From Zymomonas sp. (GTDB lineage: Bacteria > Pseudomonadota > Alphaproteobacteria > Sphingomonadales > Sphingomonadaceae): a stretch of DNA of 20,195 nucleotides. The notes below the pieces were generated by a model, which searched no databases, was not told where the DNA came from, and saw only the letters and a list, made by a program, of their open reading frames with translations. Shown here in pieces: positions 8,162 to 17,779 of this stretch (within the stretch, counting starts at the first letter, position 1; each line of letters opens with the position of its first letter). The position numbers and the translations under genes are program-made. The stretch covers positions 1 to 20,195 of the forward strand of contig JAIYAJ010000059.1 of assembly GCA_027489105.1 (NCBI GenBank), in the 5' to 3' direction.

Positions 8162-8170
8162 CTCAAAAGG

Positions 8171-9655
8171 TCAACCGAGCGCCTTCTTGAGCAGGTCGTT
8201 GACGACGCCCGGATTGGCTTTGCCGCCCATCGCTTTCATCGTCTGGCCGACGAAGAAGCCGAACAGCTTGTCCTTGCCGCTACGATATTCGGCGACCTTG
8301 TCGGCATTCGCCGCCATGACGTCGGCGATCACCTTCTCGATCGCACCAGTGTCGCTGGTCTGCTTGAGCCCGCGCTCCTCGACGATCTTCGCGGGATCGT
8401 CGCCGGTTTCGCGCATGATCTCGAACACCTGCTTCGACAGCGTGCCCGACAGCGTGCCGTCGGCGACGAGGCCGAGCAGTTCGGCGCCCTGCTTCGGCGT
8501 CACCGGGCTTTCGCCGATCGGCTTGCCGAGCCGGTTGAGCGCGCCGAAAAGGTCGGAAATCAACCAGTTGGATGCCTGTTTTCCAACTTCGGGGCCAGTC
8601 TTGCCGGTCGCGTCGAGCAGTGCCTCGAACCAGCGCGCGGTCTCGACGTCCGACGTGATCACCGCCGCATTATAGGCGGACAGCCCCAGTTCACCCTCAT
8701 AGCGTGCACGCTTCGCGTCCGGCAGTTCCGGAAGCTCGGAACGGCAGCGCTCGATGAACTCGTCGCTCAATTCGAGCGGGAGGAGATCGGGATCGGGGAA
8801 GTAGCGATAATCATGCGCATCTTCCTTCGACCGCATCGAGCGCGTCTCGTTGCGGTCGGGATCGTAGAGGCGGGTTTCCTGTACGATCTTGCCACCGCTT
8901 TCGAGCACGTCGACCTGGCGATTCGCCTCGGTCTCGATCGCCGCCATCACGAAGCGGACCGAGTTGACGTTCTTCGTTTCGGTACGGGTGCCGAAGGGCT
9001 CGCCGACCTTGCGCACCGAAACGTTGACGTCCGCGCGCATGGAGCCTTCCTCCATATTGCCGTCGCACGAGCCGACATAGCGGAGAATCGATCGCAGCTT
9101 CCGGAGATAAGCTCCTGCTTCTGCAGGAGAACGCATGTCGGGACGCGACACGATTTCCATCAGCGCGACGCCCGAGCGGTTGAGATCGACATAGGAACGC
9201 GTGGGATGCTGGTCGTGCATCAGCTTGCCGGCGTCCTGCTCGACATGGATGCGCTCGACGCCGATCGTCTTGGCGTCCTTGATTCCGGCCTTCTCGTCGG
9301 CATCGATCGTGATCGCGCCCTCACCCACCAGCGGATGATAGAGTTGCGAGATCTGGTAACCCTGCGGAAGATCGGCGTAGAAATAATTCTTCCGGTCGAA
9401 GCGCGACCAGCGGTTGATCTGCGCGCCGATCGCCATGCCGGTCTTGACGGCCTGACGGATGCATTCCTCGTTCGGCACCGGAAGCATGCCCGGCATCGCC
9501 GCATCGATCAGCGAGACGTTCTGGTTCGGCTCGGCGCCGAAGACCGCCGAGGCACCCGAGAAGAGCTTGGCGTTGGAGACGACCTGTGCGTGCACCTCGA
9601 GGCCGATGACGACCTCCCACTCACCCGTGGCGCCCTGGATACGATAGCTGCTCAT
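8171..9655 (-). CDS. gatB: Aspartyl/glutamyl-tRNA amidotransferase subunit B
   Basis: GatB is the tRNA-binding and kinase subunit of GatCAB. It activates Glu-tRNA(Gln), and often Asp-tRNA(Asn), so that the amide can be added with ammonia from GatA. The 494-residue product has the family start motif [13 protein letters not shown] at 13-25, the segment [19 protein letters not shown], the conserved [13 protein letters not shown], and a C-terminal YqeY-like helical domain from about 345. The ATG at 9653-9655 overlaps the gatA stop as ATGA, which argues for translational coupling and against the open frame's Met four codons earlier. It is the last gene of gatC-gatA-gatB. Confidence 0.97.
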   Translation of the reverse strand: MSSYRIQGATGEWEVVIGLEVHAQVVSNAKLFSGASAVFGAEPNQNVSLIDAAMPGMLPVPNEECIRQAVKTGMAIGAQINRWSRFDRKNYFYADLPQGYQISQLYHPLVGEGAITIDADEKAGIKDAKTIGVERIHVEQDAGKLMHDQHPTRSYVDLNRSGVALMEIVSRPDMRSPAEAGAYLRKLRSILRYVGSCDGNMEEGSMRADVNVSVRKVGEPFGTRTETKNVNSVRFVMAAIETEANRQVDVLESGGKIVQETRLYDPDRNETRSMRSKEDAHDYRYFPDPDLLPLELSDEFIERCRSELPELPDAKRARYEGELGLSAYNAAVITSDVETARWFEALLDATGKTGPEVGKQASNWLISDLFGALNRLGKPIGESPVTPKQGAELLGLVADGTLSGTLSKQVFEIMRETGDDPAKIVEERGLKQTSDTGAIEKVIADVMAANADKVAEYRSGKDKLFGFFVGQTMKAMGGKANPGVVNDLLKKALG

Positions 9656-11139
9656 TTCGCCCACCAATTCTGCGGCCGCGCAACGAAGCCCGCGCGCTGC
9701 TCGATCGCGAGCCCGGCATTGAGGACGCCCTGCTCGTCGAGCGGGCGGCCGATGATCTGCAGACCGAGCGGAAGCCCCTGCCCATCGAGCCCTGCGGGCA
9801 CGGACATGGCGGGCACGCCGGCGAGGCTGGCCGGCACGGTGAAGACGTCGTTGAGATACATCTCCAGCGGATCGGCATTTTTTTCGCCGAGCGCGAAGGC
9901 TGCCGACGGCGCGGTCGGGGTCAGCAACACGTCGACCTGCTTGAACGCCTCCTCGAAGTCGCGCGCGATCAGCGCCCGGACCTTTTGCGCTTTTGTATAA
10001 TAGGCGTCGTAGAATCCCGCCGAGAGCACATAGGTGCCGATCAGGATGCGCCGCTTGACCTCGGGGCCGAAGCCAGCCGCGCGGGTCGCCGCGTACATGT
10101 CCTGCAGATTGGCGCCATCGGGCAGGTCGCGCAGGCCGTAACGCACGCCGTCATAGCGCGCGAGGTTGGACGAGGCCTCCGCCGGCGCGATGATATAGTA
10201 GGTCGGCAGCGCATAGCGGGTATGCGGCAGCGACACGTCAATAATCTCGGCGCCCGCGTCGCGCAGCCAGCCGATACCCTGCTGCCACAACGCGTCGATC
10301 TCCGCCGGCATGTTGTCGACCCGATATTCCTTCGGAATACCGACCTTCTTGCCTCTGAGATCGCTCGACAAATTGGCTTCCCAGCGCGGAACCGAGACGT
10401 CCAGCGAGGTCGAGTCCTTCGGGTCGAAACCCGACATCGCTTCGAGCAGGATCGCACTGTCGCGAACGTCCTGCGCCATCGCGCCGGCCTGGTCGAGCGA
10501 CGAGGCGAAAGCGACGATACCGAAGCGCGAGCAGCGACCATAGGTCGGCTTGATCCCGGCGATACCGGTGAAGGCCGCCGGCTGACGGATCGACCCGCCG
10601 GTGTCGGTGCCCGTCGCCGCAGGCACGATCCGCGCCGCGATCGCGGACGAGGAACCGCCCGAGGAACCGCCGGGCGCGAGCGGCGCATTGCCGCCGTCAT
10701 TGCGCCGCCACGGCGAGACGACATTGCCGAAGGCGCTCGTCTCGTTCGACGAACCCATGGCGAACTGGTCGAGGTTGAGCTTGCCGAGCATGCCCGCGCC
10801 CGCCGCGAACAGCTTGGCGGTCACCGTCGACTCATAAGGCGGCACGAAGCCTTCGAGCATCCCGCTCGCCGCCGTCGTCTGATAGCCGGCGGTGCAGAAC
10901 AGATCCTTGATGCCCAGCGGAATGCCCGACAGCGGGAGCAATTCCCCAGCCGCGCGGGCGCGATCAGCCGCTTCGGCCGCCGCGATGGCGTGGTCAGGCG
11001 TCTCGATGATGAAGGCGTTGAGCGGCTTGGCGCTCGCAACCGCGCTATTGAACGCCTCGGCGACCTCGCGGGCGGAAAACTCCCCCGCGCGGAAGCCGTC
11101 GCGCAGGCCGGCGATGCCCAGATCGGTGATGGCGCTCAT
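9652..11139 (-). CDS. gatA: Aspartyl/glutamyl-tRNA amidotransferase subunit A (glutaminase)
   Basis: GatA is the amidase-family subunit that releases ammonia from glutamine and channels it to GatB for transamidation of misacylated tRNA. The 495-residue product shows the amidase signature with the Lys/cis-Ser/Ser triad: K78 in [11 protein letters not shown]159 in PGGSSGGS and S183 in [11 protein letters not shown]. The length is typical. The start codon shares one base with the gatC stop (TAATG), and the stop overlaps the gatB start by four bases, so all three subunits are probably made from one message in matched amounts. Confidence 0.97.
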   Translation of the reverse strand: MSAITDLGIAGLRDGFRAGEFSAREVAEAFNSAVASAKPLNAFIIETPDHAIAAAEAADRARAAGELLPLSGIPLGIKDLFCTAGYQTTAASGMLEGFVPPYESTVTAKLFAAGAGMLGKLNLDQFAMGSSNETSAFGNVVSPWRRNDGGNAPLAPGGSSGGSSSAIAARIVPAATGTDTGGSIRQPAAFTGIAGIKPTYGRCSRFGIVAFASSLDQAGAMAQDVRDSAILLEAMSGFDPKDSTSLDVSVPRWEANLSSDLRGKKVGIPKEYRVDNMPAEIDALWQQGIGWLRDAGAEIIDVSLPHTRYALPTYYIIAPAEASSNLARYDGVRYGLRDLPDGANLQDMYAATRAAGFGPEVKRRILIGTYVLSAGFYDAYYTKAQKVRALIARDFEEAFKQVDVLLTPTAPSAAFALGEKNADPLEMYLNDVFTVPASLAGVPAMSVPAGLDGQGLPLGLQIIGRPLDEQGVLNAGLAIEQRAGFVARPQNWWAK

Positions 11140-11426
11140 TATTCGATCACCTTCGGAACGGCGAAGAAGCCATGTTCGGCCTGGGGCGCGTTCGCCAGCA
11201 CCTTGTCGCGAATGTCGCCATCGGTGACGACGTCGGCGCGCAGGCGCTGATGATTGGGGATGACGGCGGCCAGCGGATCGACACCATCGGTGTCGACTTC
11301 GCCAAGCTGCTCGATCCAGCCCAGGATGTTGTTGAGTTCGGGAACCATGGCTTCCACATCGCCGTCGGTAACGGCGATCCGCGCCAGGCTCGCGATCTTG
11401 CGGACGGTTGCGGCATCGACTGACAT
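11139..11426 (-). CDS. gatC: Aspartyl/glutamyl-tRNA amidotransferase subunit C
   Basis: GatC is the small subunit that wraps around GatA and stabilises the GatCAB complex. The 95-residue product begins [17 protein letters not shown], the conserved helical start, and contains [19 protein letters not shown] followed by the usual pro-loop and C-terminal segment ending FFAVPKVIE. The ATG at 11424-11426 fits the family; a longer open frame to 11501 is not supported. No Shine-Dalgarno is visible because a 10-bp palindrome sits directly before the start codon. This is the first gene of the operon and is divergent from the hydrolase gene at 11578. Confidence 0.95.
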   Translation of the reverse strand: MSVDAATVRKIASLARIAVTDGDVEAMVPELNNILGWIEQLGEVDTDGVDPLAAVIPNHQRLRADVVTDGDIRDKVLANAPQAEHGFFAVPKVIE

Positions 11427-11427
11427 G

Positions 11428-11457
11428 GCCGCGCGGCTAGCATCCGGGCCGCGCGGC
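11428..11457. repeat. Two identical 10-bp palindromes before gatC
   Basis: GCCGCGCGGC, itself a perfect palindrome, occurs at 11428-11437 and again at 11448-11457, exactly 20 bases apart from start to start. The two copies can also pair with each other as a hairpin with a 10-base loop. They occupy the place of the gatC ribosome-binding site within the 151-base divergent intergenic region (11427-11577), in which I see no convincing promoter. Confidence 0.75.
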
Positions 11458-11577
11458 GGCAAGGGCGGCATGACGTATCGCGACCGAAACGGGCGCACCA
11501 ACTCCCTCAGCTGCCCGCACGATCCCCATTGGACGCATGCGCGATTGCCCGCTACGCACTTGCCCCGATCGTCGTTG

Positions 11578-12720
11578 ATGTCGCACTCGCAGACGGAGCC
11601 GTCCTTGCTCGCTCGCCGTTTCCTCTACCTGATCGCGGGGTTGATCGTGCTCACCTTGGCCGCCGGACTGACCTGGTCGCTGTTCCAGGACCAGCTGTTG
11701 CGCATGACCTTCGTGCCCGGCGGGCGCTTCGATGCGGCGGCGGCCGGCCCGGCCCCTGATTATCGCAGCGCCGCTGCCTGGCTTTCGCGCCCCGACCTGC
11801 CCGACGATCCCGCGCGCTGGTTGCCCGAAGGCGTCGCGCCCGCCGCGAGCAGGCCCGAGGTCGCGGTGTTCTACGTCCCGCCGACGACCTATTACAGCAA
11901 GGCCAGCTGGAACGCGCCGATCGCCAATGCCGAATCGCGCCAGTGGCTGCGCGTCTTTGCGTGGAGCGAGGCGAGCGCTTTCAACGGCATGGGCGCGATC
12001 TGGGCGCCGCGATACCGCTCGGCGACGCTCGGTACCTTCATGACCGACGCGCCCGATGCGGCGAAGGCGCTCGACCTGGCCTATGGCGATGTCGAGCGGG
12101 CCTTTGAAGCCTTTCTCGCGCAGTTGCCGGCCAACCGCCCGATCCTGCTCGCGGGGCACAGCCAGGGTACGGTGCACCTGATGCGGCTGCTGAAAGACAA
12201 GGTCGCGGGCAAGCCGATCGCCAAGCGCATCGTCGCCGCCTATCTTGTTGGCTGGCCGATCTCGGTAGAGGCGGACGTTCCCGCGCTTGGCCTTCCGGCC
12301 TGCACCCGCGCCGACGAGGCCGGCTGCATCCTGTCGTGGCAGAGCTTCGCCGAACCGGCCGAACCCCGCCAGATACGGCAGATCTTCGAGTCCTCGATCG
12401 GTCTGACCGGCGCGCCGCGCAAGGGTACGGCCATGATCTGCATCAATCCGCTGACCGGCTTGCCCGACAGCGCAGCCGCTCCCGCCGCCAATATCGGCGC
12501 TCTCGTCCCGAGAAGCGATTATATGGGCGCAGATGTGAAGCCGGGCGTCGTCGGCGCGCGCTGCGATCCGTCGGGGGTGCTGCTGATCGGTGCGCCACCC
12601 AAGGGGTTCGACCGCTTCGTCATGCCGGGCAACAATTATCATGTGTTCGACTATGCGCTGTTCTGGGCCAACATCCGCGCGGATGCGGCGCGGCGCAGCG
12701 CGGCCTATCTCGGCCGATGA
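11578..12720 (+). CDS. DUF3089-like membrane-anchored alpha/beta hydrolase
   Basis: The 380-residue protein has one N-terminal hydrophobic segment (about 14-36), a signal anchor that should place the rest in the periplasm. The nucleophile elbow is GHSQG, with S195 as the likely nucleophile. The segment [16 protein letters not shown] (about 97-112) and the late [13 protein letters not shown] with H355, a probable catalytic histidine, fit the DUF3089 family as I remember it. The substrate is unknown; lipase or esterase activity is only a guess. Four cysteines lie in the second half and could form disulfides. I chose the ATG at 11578 because the hydrophobic segment follows shortly after. Frames further upstream overlap gatC antisense. 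The stop overlaps the ruvX start as ATGA, so the two are probably co-translated. Confidence 0.82.
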   Translation: MSHSQTEPSLLARRFLYLIAGLIVLTLAAGLTWSLFQDQLLRMTFVPGGRFDAAAAGPAPDYRSAAAWLSRPDLPDDPARWLPEGVAPAASRPEVAVFYVPPTTYYSKASWNAPIANAESRQWLRVFAWSEASAFNGMGAIWAPRYRSATLGTFMTDAPDAAKALDLAYGDVERAFEAFLAQLPANRPILLAGHSQGTVHLMRLLKDKVAGKPIAKRIVAAYLVGWPISVEADVPALGLPACTRADEAGCILSWQSFAEPAEPRQIRQIFESSIGLTGAPRKGTAMICINPLTGLPDSAAAPAANIGALVPRSDYMGADVKPGVVGARCDPSGVLLIGAPPKGFDRFVMPGNNYHVFDYALFWANIRADAARRSAAYLGR

Positions 12721-13172
12721 TCACCAGCTCCACCCTCGACTTCCGTGACGCTTTGCCCGCTCGTGGCCGCCTCGCCGGGCTCGATGTCGGCACCAAGACG
12801 ATCGGCATCGCGCTGTGCGACGCAAGCTGGACGATCGCCAGCCCCGCCGAGACGATCCAGCGGACCAAGTTCACCGTCGACGCGGCCAAGCTCCGGCAAC
12901 TGGTGACGGCGCAGTTGGTCACAGGACTCGTGATCGGCCTGCCGCTCAACCTCGACGGCAGCGATTCGCCGCGTACCCAGTCGGTCCGCGCTTTCGCCCG
13001 CAATATCGAGGCGATGGACCTGCCGATATTGCTGTGGGACGAGCGCTGGTCGACCCAGGCGGTCACGCGCACCCTGCTAGACGCGGACGCCAGCCGGGCG
13101 CGCCGGGCCGAACTGGTCGACAAGCTGGCGGCCTCCTACATCCTGCAGGGCGCGATCGACGCAATGATCTGA
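12717..13172 (+). CDS. ruvX: Putative Holliday junction resolvase / 16S rRNA maturation nuclease RuvX (YqgF)
   Basis: RuvX/YqgF is an RNase H-fold nuclease linked to Holliday junctions and to maturation of the 16S rRNA 5' end. The 151-residue product has the first acidic residue in [17 protein letters not shown] (D23), the loop [13 protein letters not shown], the DERWST motif and the last acidic residue D135 in [13 protein letters not shown]. The N terminus is about 15 residues longer than in E. coli. The start codon overlaps the stop of the hydrolase gene (ATGA). pyrB follows 63 bases later, an arrangement that suggests one transcript. Confidence 0.93.
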   Translation: MITSSTLDFRDALPARGRLAGLDVGTKTIGIALCDASWTIASPAETIQRTKFTVDAAKLRQLVTAQLVTGLVIGLPLNLDGSDSPRTQSVRAFARNIEAMDLPILLWDERWSTQAVTRTLLDADASRARRAELVDKLAASYILQGAIDAMI

Positions 13173-13235
13173 GGCACGAGCAGCCCCCAAAGCCCGCTTG
13201 AGATCGTCCCCGCCCTGCCCTATGGCGCGGCTTTA

Positions 13236-14186
13236 ATGTCTGTATCCTTCCCGCACCGCCATCTCACCGGCATTTACGGGCTTTTGCCGCACGAGATCCT
13301 GTTCCTGCTCGACGAAGCCGAGCAGTGGATCGCGCTCAACCGCGCGACCAGCAAACATGACGATCGCCTGTCCGGCCTGACGCTGATCAATGCCTTTTTC
13401 GAAAATTCGACACGGACGCTGCTGTCCTTCGAGATCGCCGGCAAGCGCCTCGGCGCCGACGTGGTCAACATGCAGGTCGGCGCGTCGAGCGTGAAGAAGG
13501 GTGAGACGCTGATCGATACCGCGATGACGCTCAACGCGATGCGCGCCGACATGATCGTCATCCGGCACCAGTCGTCGGGCGCGGTCCAGCTGATCGCCGA
13601 CAAGGTCGACTGCCCCGTATTGAATGCCGGCGACGGGCGCAACGAACACCCGACCGAGGCCCTGCTCGACGCGCTGACGATCCGCCGCCGCAAGGGCCGG
13701 ATCGCGGGGCTCATCGTCGCGATCTGCGGCGATATCCTGCACAGCCGAGTCGCGCGCTCGAACATTCTCGCACTCACCACCCTGGGCGCCGAAGTCCGCG
13801 TCATCGCGCCGCCAACGCTGATGCCTGCCGCGATCGACCGGATGGGCGCGATCCCGTTCAGCGATTTCGATGCTGGGCTCGACGGTGCCGATGTGGTGAT
13901 GATGCTCCGCCTGCAGAATGAACGGATGGATGGGGCTTATCTGCCGTCTCCGCGCGAGTTCCATGCACTTTACGGCCTCACGCCCGAACGGCTCGAACGC
14001 GCCGCGCCCGATGCGCTGGTGATGCACCCCGGTCCGATGAACCGCGGGGTCGAGATCACCAGCAGCGTCGCCGATCACCCGACCCGCTCGGCGATCACCG
14101 AGCAGGTCGAGATGGGCGTGGCGGTGCGGATGGCCTGCCTCGACGTCCTGACCCGCAAACGGCGTGGCGTGGAGGGCTGGGCATGA
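13236..14186 (+). CDS. pyrB: Aspartate carbamoyltransferase catalytic subunit
   Basis: PyrB joins carbamoyl phosphate and aspartate in the committed step of pyrimidine synthesis. The 316-residue product has the carbamoyl phosphate signature FENSTRT at 55-61, HQSSGAV, the segment [14 protein letters not shown] and the aspartate-side motif HPGPMNRG at 264-271. All are intact, so it should be active. No pyrI-like regulatory gene is visible. Instead the stop overlaps the start of a degenerate dihydroorotase gene by four bases (ATGA), as in bacteria where that partner is structural. The ATG at 13236 has no good Shine-Dalgarno. Confidence 0.97.
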   Translation: MSVSFPHRHLTGIYGLLPHEILFLLDEAEQWIALNRATSKHDDRLSGLTLINAFFENSTRTLLSFEIAGKRLGADVVNMQVGASSVKKGETLIDTAMTLNAMRADMIVIRHQSSGAVQLIADKVDCPVLNAGDGRNEHPTEALLDALTIRRRKGRIAGLIVAICGDILHSRVARSNILALTTLGAEVRVIAPPTLMPAAIDRMGAIPFSDFDAGLDGADVVMMLRLQNERMDGAYLPSPREFHALYGLTPERLERAAPDALVMHPGPMNRGVEITSSVADHPTRSAITEQVEMGVAVRMACLDVLTRKRRGVEGWA

Positions 14187-15412
14187 CCGGCTCGCTCGCC
14201 ATCCTCAACGCACGCATCGTCGATCCCGCCGCCGGGACGATCACCAATGGCGGCATCCTCGTCCGCGACCGGCGGATCGCGGCGGTCGGTCTGTTCGAAT
14301 GCCCCATCGATGTTCCGCGCATCGACGCGGGCGGCGCGCACGTCGCACCGGGCTTGATAGATCTCGGCGTCTTCGCAATCGACCTCAAGGCCTTTACCGC
14401 CGGCGGCATCACGCGCGCCGTGCTGATGCCCGATCAGTCGCCACCGCTCGACCATGCGGCGCTGGTCCAGCGCGCGGCCGCTGCGGGTAAGCCCGACCTG
14501 TGGATTCATCCGCTCGCCGCCGCGACCAAGGGGCTGGCGGGTTCCGAAATGGCGGAAATGGGCCTGATGAAGGCGGGCGGTGCCTGCGCCGTGGCCACCG
14601 GACGACGCTGGATCGCTGATTCGGGCGTGATGTATCGCATCCTGTCCTACGCCCGCGCACTCGACCTGCTCGTGGTCAGCCATGCCGAGGATAGCGGCCT
14701 GGCGGCGGGCACGGTCGCGACCGAGGGCGAATATGCGACCCGCATGGGCCTGTCCGCCGCCCCCGCCATTGCCGAAGCCATGGCGGTCGCGCGCGACATC
14801 ATGCTCGCCGAACAGAGCGGCGCGCGGATTCATTTTCGCCAGCTGACGACGAGGCGTGCCTTCGATCTCGTCCGCGATGCAAAGCGCCGCGGCCTGCCGG
14901 TCAGCTGCGGGATCAGCCCCGCGCATCTGCTGCTGTCCGACATCGCAGTCGGCGGCTTCCGGACCTTCGCGCGCCTTTCCCCGCCGCTCCGCTCCGAGGA
15001 TGACCGTCAAGCCGCGCTGGAAGCGCTGTCGGATGGTACCATCGACCTGCTCTGTTCGAGCCACGATCCGCTGGGCCCCGAAGCGAAGCGCCTCCCTTTC
15101 GCCGATGCCGATCCCGGCATGTCGGGTGCGGAGACGCTTCTGTCGCTATCGCTGGCGCTGGTTCGGGACGGCCGCATCGGGCTGCCGAGGCTGATCGAGC
15201 TGCTGTCGGCAACGCCCGCGCGCCTGCTCGATCTGCCCGGCGGATCGCTGGCGGTGGGGGCCGAGGCCGACCTGATCCTGTTCGATCCCGACAAGCCCTG
15301 GCGGATTTCGTCGGATGCGATGGCCTCGCACGCTGGCAACACGCCTTTCGACGGGCTTCCCGTTCAGGGCAAGGTGCTTCGGACGATCAAGGGCGGGGTC
15401 GCCCTAGGCTGA
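14183..15412 (+). CDS. pyrX: Dihydroorotase homologue lacking metal ligands (PyrX / PyrC'-like), probable structural partner of PyrB
   Basis: The 409-residue protein aligns along its length with type I dihydroorotases, which close the pyrimidine ring. The active-site residues are missing. The DxHxH metal motif after PGLID reads D60-L-G-V-F. The second His of the HxxH segment is Q220 (IHFRQLTT). The TDHAPH motif reads SSHDPL, losing the catalytic Asp (S293). PPLRSEDD and DGTIDLL are kept. Catalysis is therefore unlikely. In Pseudomonas, an inactive dihydroorotase-like protein encoded next to pyrB holds the ATCase complex together, and this gene's overlap with pyrB (ATGA) fits that role. Most pipelines would call it pyrC. 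An active dihydroorotase should lie elsewhere in the genome. The last 9 bases overlap the convergent TPR gene. Confidence 0.88.
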   Translation: MTGSLAILNARIVDPAAGTITNGGILVRDRRIAAVGLFECPIDVPRIDAGGAHVAPGLIDLGVFAIDLKAFTAGGITRAVLMPDQSPPLDHAALVQRAAAAGKPDLWIHPLAAATKGLAGSEMAEMGLMKAGGACAVATGRRWIADSGVMYRILSYARALDLLVVSHAEDSGLAAGTVATEGEYATRMGLSAAPAIAEAMAVARDIMLAEQSGARIHFRQLTTRRAFDLVRDAKRRGLPVSCGISPAHLLLSDIAVGGFRTFARLSPPLRSEDDRQAALEALSDGTIDLLCSSHDPLGPEAKRLPFADADPGMSGAETLLSLSLALVRDGRIGLPRLIELLSATPARLLDLPGGSLAVGAEADLILFDPDKPWRISSDAMASHAGNTPFDGLPVQGKVLRTIKGGVALG

Positions 15413-16507
15413 TCGTTCGGGGCCCGCTTTGCGGATGCGACGCGGGCTACCGGAGAAGCTGATCTTCTGCAATCGCCCGCGACCGAGCACAGGCGTGGCG
15501 TCGGACGCGCAGACCGCTGCGAGCCGCACCGGAAAACGGTTGGCGCGGGTCGACACGGTCATCCCCCGGCGCGACCCGGCGCGATACAGTGACCGGCCTC
15601 CCGTGCGGACGGGAGCAGCGACCAAGGGCGGGCTCTCCGGATCGGCCTCGCCCGACCGCACGCCGCGCATACGGGGTGGCCCGGTATAAGCAGCGGGACG
15701 GGCCGGCTCCTGCTGGGGCTCGGGAAGAGCGTCGGCAACCGGCCGGGACGGTGCCACGGCATTGGATGAGGCGAAAGCGGCCGTTTCCGTCGTGCGATCC
15801 GCAAAGGCCAGCGCCGGCGGCATCCCCGGATCGGCCTGCGGCAGGACACCGACCAGCGCTCCCAATTGAAATGCGGGCGTTTCGCCAAGCTGGACGATGG
15901 TGGCCCAGCGACGCAACCTGTCGGCCATCTGCTCGGGAGGCACGTCCTGAGCGGCGATCGCAGCCGCGCTGGCCCAGTTGCCGGCCAACGCTTCGACGAA
16001 GGCGAGATTCTGGCGAAGGCGCGGCGTCGCCCGGTCGTCACGCGCAGCGTCCGACAACAACCCGTGCGCTCTTCCGATATCCCCCGCCAGAGCCAGCGCG
16101 AGACCGATGTCCGCTTCTCGTCCCGCCGTTTTCATTGCCGAGAGCCTTGCGAGCGCATCGGCTTTCTTGCCCAGAGCGATCTGCACCAGAACGAGACGCA
16201 TGTGCGCGCCCGCCGCATCGGGATCGAGCAACAGAGCGTCGTTCAGTGCCTGCTCGGCAGACAGGAAACGACCCGACGCCAGATAGGCCGCGCCGAGAGC
16301 CAGACGGGATGGCGCGTGTTGCGGGTTGCTCAGGACGGCGTCCTCGGCGGCGCGAAGCTGCGGGTCGACGCTGGGCAGGCGCTGCGATGCATATGCCGCC
16401 GCGGGCGCATCGGCAGCCACCTCCGATAGAGGCACTGCCGCACTCGCCGTGCTCGGCAGCGCCAGTAACATCGCTCCAAGCCCAGCCGTTCCTCTCGTCG
16501 CCGTCAT
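15404..16507 (-). CDS. Secreted TPR-repeat protein with basic C-terminal tail
   Basis: The 367-residue protein has a signal peptide (cleavage probably after ASA, about residue 23) and TPR-like helices at about 47-190, including a classical unit APSRLALGAAYLASGRFLSA followed by a second helix ending LLLDPD. It therefore probably acts as a periplasmic scaffold. The middle (about 235-310) is Pro/Ala-rich and disordered. The last 50 residues are Arg-rich and match nothing I know. As I remember related sphingomonad TPR proteins, many end in a SPOR domain; none is visible here in any frame. The ATG at 16505-16507 has GGAG close upstream. The gene is divergent from the Sel1/SPOR gene and overlaps the end of the dihydroorotase homologue by 9 bases, tail to tail. 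The exact function is unknown. Confidence 0.82.
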   Translation of the reverse strand: MTATRGTAGLGAMLLALPSTASAAVPLSEVAADAPAAAYASQRLPSVDPQLRAAEDAVLSNPQHAPSRLALGAAYLASGRFLSAEQALNDALLLDPDAAGAHMRLVLVQIALGKKADALARLSAMKTAGREADIGLALALAGDIGRAHGLLSDAARDDRATPRLRQNLAFVEALAGNWASAAAIAAQDVPPEQMADRLRRWATIVQLGETPAFQLGALVGVLPQADPGMPPALAFADRTTETAAFASSNAVAPSRPVADALPEPQQEPARPAAYTGPPRMRGVRSGEADPESPPLVAAPVRTGGRSLYRAGSRRGMTVSTRANRFPVRLAAVCASDATPVLGRGRLQKISFSGSPRRIRKAGPERSA

Positions 16508-16611
16508 GCTCCGTCATCCTTGCCCAAGGAAGTCGGCCGGAAGGCTAAAGGGCCCACGCTAAGCTATGGTTAATGCGACGGCGAGCATCGCAAAGCCGAC
16601 AGCGGGGGCTA

Positions 16612-16639
16612 TCGACAGGCCGGCATCTCGCGCTATCAG
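16612..16639 (+). promoter_or_regulatory. Candidate sigma-70 promoter of the Sel1/SPOR gene
   Basis: TCGACA (16612-16617), a 16-base spacer and TATCAG (16634-16639) lie about 40 bases before the start codon. The match is moderate. The rest of the 173-base divergent gap (16508-16680) shows no other clear signal. Confidence 0.33.
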
Positions 16640-16680
16640 CAGCTTGGATGATGCCGACAGGAAATCGGGGGCGGTTGACG

Positions 16681-17766
16681 ATGAAGAGCTTTGTGCTGGG
16701 CCTTGCACTGGTCGGCGTGGCGATGGGTGCTCCGGCCGTTGCCGGCGTCAAGGAAGGCGTGGAAGCCTGGAAGGCGGGAGACTATCCCAAGGCGATCGCC
16801 GAATGGCGCGGTCCGGCCGAAGCAGGCGAACCCGATGCGCAGTTCAACCTTGGACAGGCCTATAAGCTCGGCCGCGGCGTACCCGTCGACCAGACCCAGG
16901 CCTTGGCCTGGTATCGCAAGGCTGCCGCGTCCGGACATGAACAGGCGCAGGCCCTGCTTGGGCTGATGCTGTTCCAGAGCGGGCAACGCGAAGAGGCGAT
17001 GACCTGGCTACGCAAGGCCGCCGACCGGGGCGAAGGCCGTGCGCAATATGTCGTCGGCACCGCCTATTTCAACGGCGACCTGCTGCCGAAAGACTGGGCC
17101 CGCGCCTATGCTTTCATGATGCGCGCGAAAGCGGCCGATATCGGCGCTGCGAACCAGAGCCTGATGCAGATGGAACAGGTCATCCCCGACAATCAGAAGC
17201 AGGCCGGACTGGCAATCGCGCGCGAACTCGAGCGTACCGCGATGTTGCGGACCAATGACGGCACCGGCCCGGCCGGAACGCCGCTGACGATGCGGACCAC
17301 GGTCGTACCAGCGCCGGTCGGTCAGGCCAGCGTCCCGCCCTCGGCCCCGCCGCCCGCTCCGACGCCCGCACCCGTGATGGCGCAGGCCGCGCCGTCGACG
17401 CCATGGACGGCGCCGAGCGTTGCCGCATCACCGGCCAGCGAGCCCGCCCCCACCCCCGTCAAATCGGTTGCGACGCGTCCTGCCGCTCCGGCCCCGGCTG
17501 CCGTCCGTGCGCCACAAGCGGTGGTCGCGGTCGCCGGCGGCGGGTGGAAGATCCAGTTGGGCGCCTTCTCGAGCGCCGATGCAGCGCGCAACGCCTGGAC
17601 GTCCTTGTCCGCCAAGGCCGGTCTCAAGGCGCTGACGCCGACCTACACGCCGGTGAAGACGCTGACCCGGCTCCAGGCCGGACCACTCGGCTCGCGCGCC
17701 GCCGCGCAGCAGGCCTGTGCGGCCGTCAAGGCGACCGGCACCACTTGCTTCGCCGTGGCGCCCTGA
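16681..17766 (+). CDS. Periplasmic Sel1-repeat protein with C-terminal SPOR domain
   Basis: The 361-residue protein has a signal peptide (cleavage near AVAG, residue 22) and Sel1/TPR-like repeats at about 24-165, with units such as AQFNLGQAYKLGRGVPVD and ALAWYRKAAASGHEQAQ. A Pro/Ala-rich linker covers about 205-283, and a SPOR domain runs from about 286 to 361 (GGGWKIQLGAFSSADAARNA, then LQAGPLGSR). SPOR domains bind denuded glycan strands of peptidoglycan, often at the division septum, so a role in cell wall or division is likely. I chose ATG 16681 because the signal peptide starts there; 36 open codons upstream look non-coding. It ends 10 bases before the convergent serB. Confidence 0.92.
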   Translation: MKSFVLGLALVGVAMGAPAVAGVKEGVEAWKAGDYPKAIAEWRGPAEAGEPDAQFNLGQAYKLGRGVPVDQTQALAWYRKAAASGHEQAQALLGLMLFQSGQREEAMTWLRKAADRGEGRAQYVVGTAYFNGDLLPKDWARAYAFMMRAKAADIGAANQSLMQMEQVIPDNQKQAGLAIARELERTAMLRTNDGTGPAGTPLTMRTTVVPAPVGQASVPPSAPPPAPTPAPVMAQAAPSTPWTAPSVAASPASEPAPTPVKSVATRPAAPAPAAVRAPQAVVAVAGGGWKIQLGAFSSADAARNAWTSLSAKAGLKALTPTYTPVKTLTRLQAGPLGSRAAAQQACAAVKATGTTCFAVAP

Positions 17767-17779
17767 GCCTCCGGGCTCA
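17764..17779. terminator. Hairpin built from the two convergent stop codons
   Basis: TGAGCC (17764-17769), loop TCCG, GGCTCA (17774-17779) forms a 6-bp stem. On the plus strand the loop is a UNCG-type tetraloop. The left arm begins with the Sel1/SPOR stop codon and the right arm ends with the serB stop codon. No T-run follows, so termination here is uncertain. Confidence 0.4.

Noticed and set aside
8087..11250. Two long plus-strand frames (8087-10000 and 9985-11250)
   Set aside because: They are antisense to clearly recognisable gatB, gatA and gatC and have shadow-like composition.
15589..16548. 319-codon plus-strand frame
   Set aside because: Very Arg/Pro-rich and antisense to the TPR gene, which has a signal peptide and TPR motifs.
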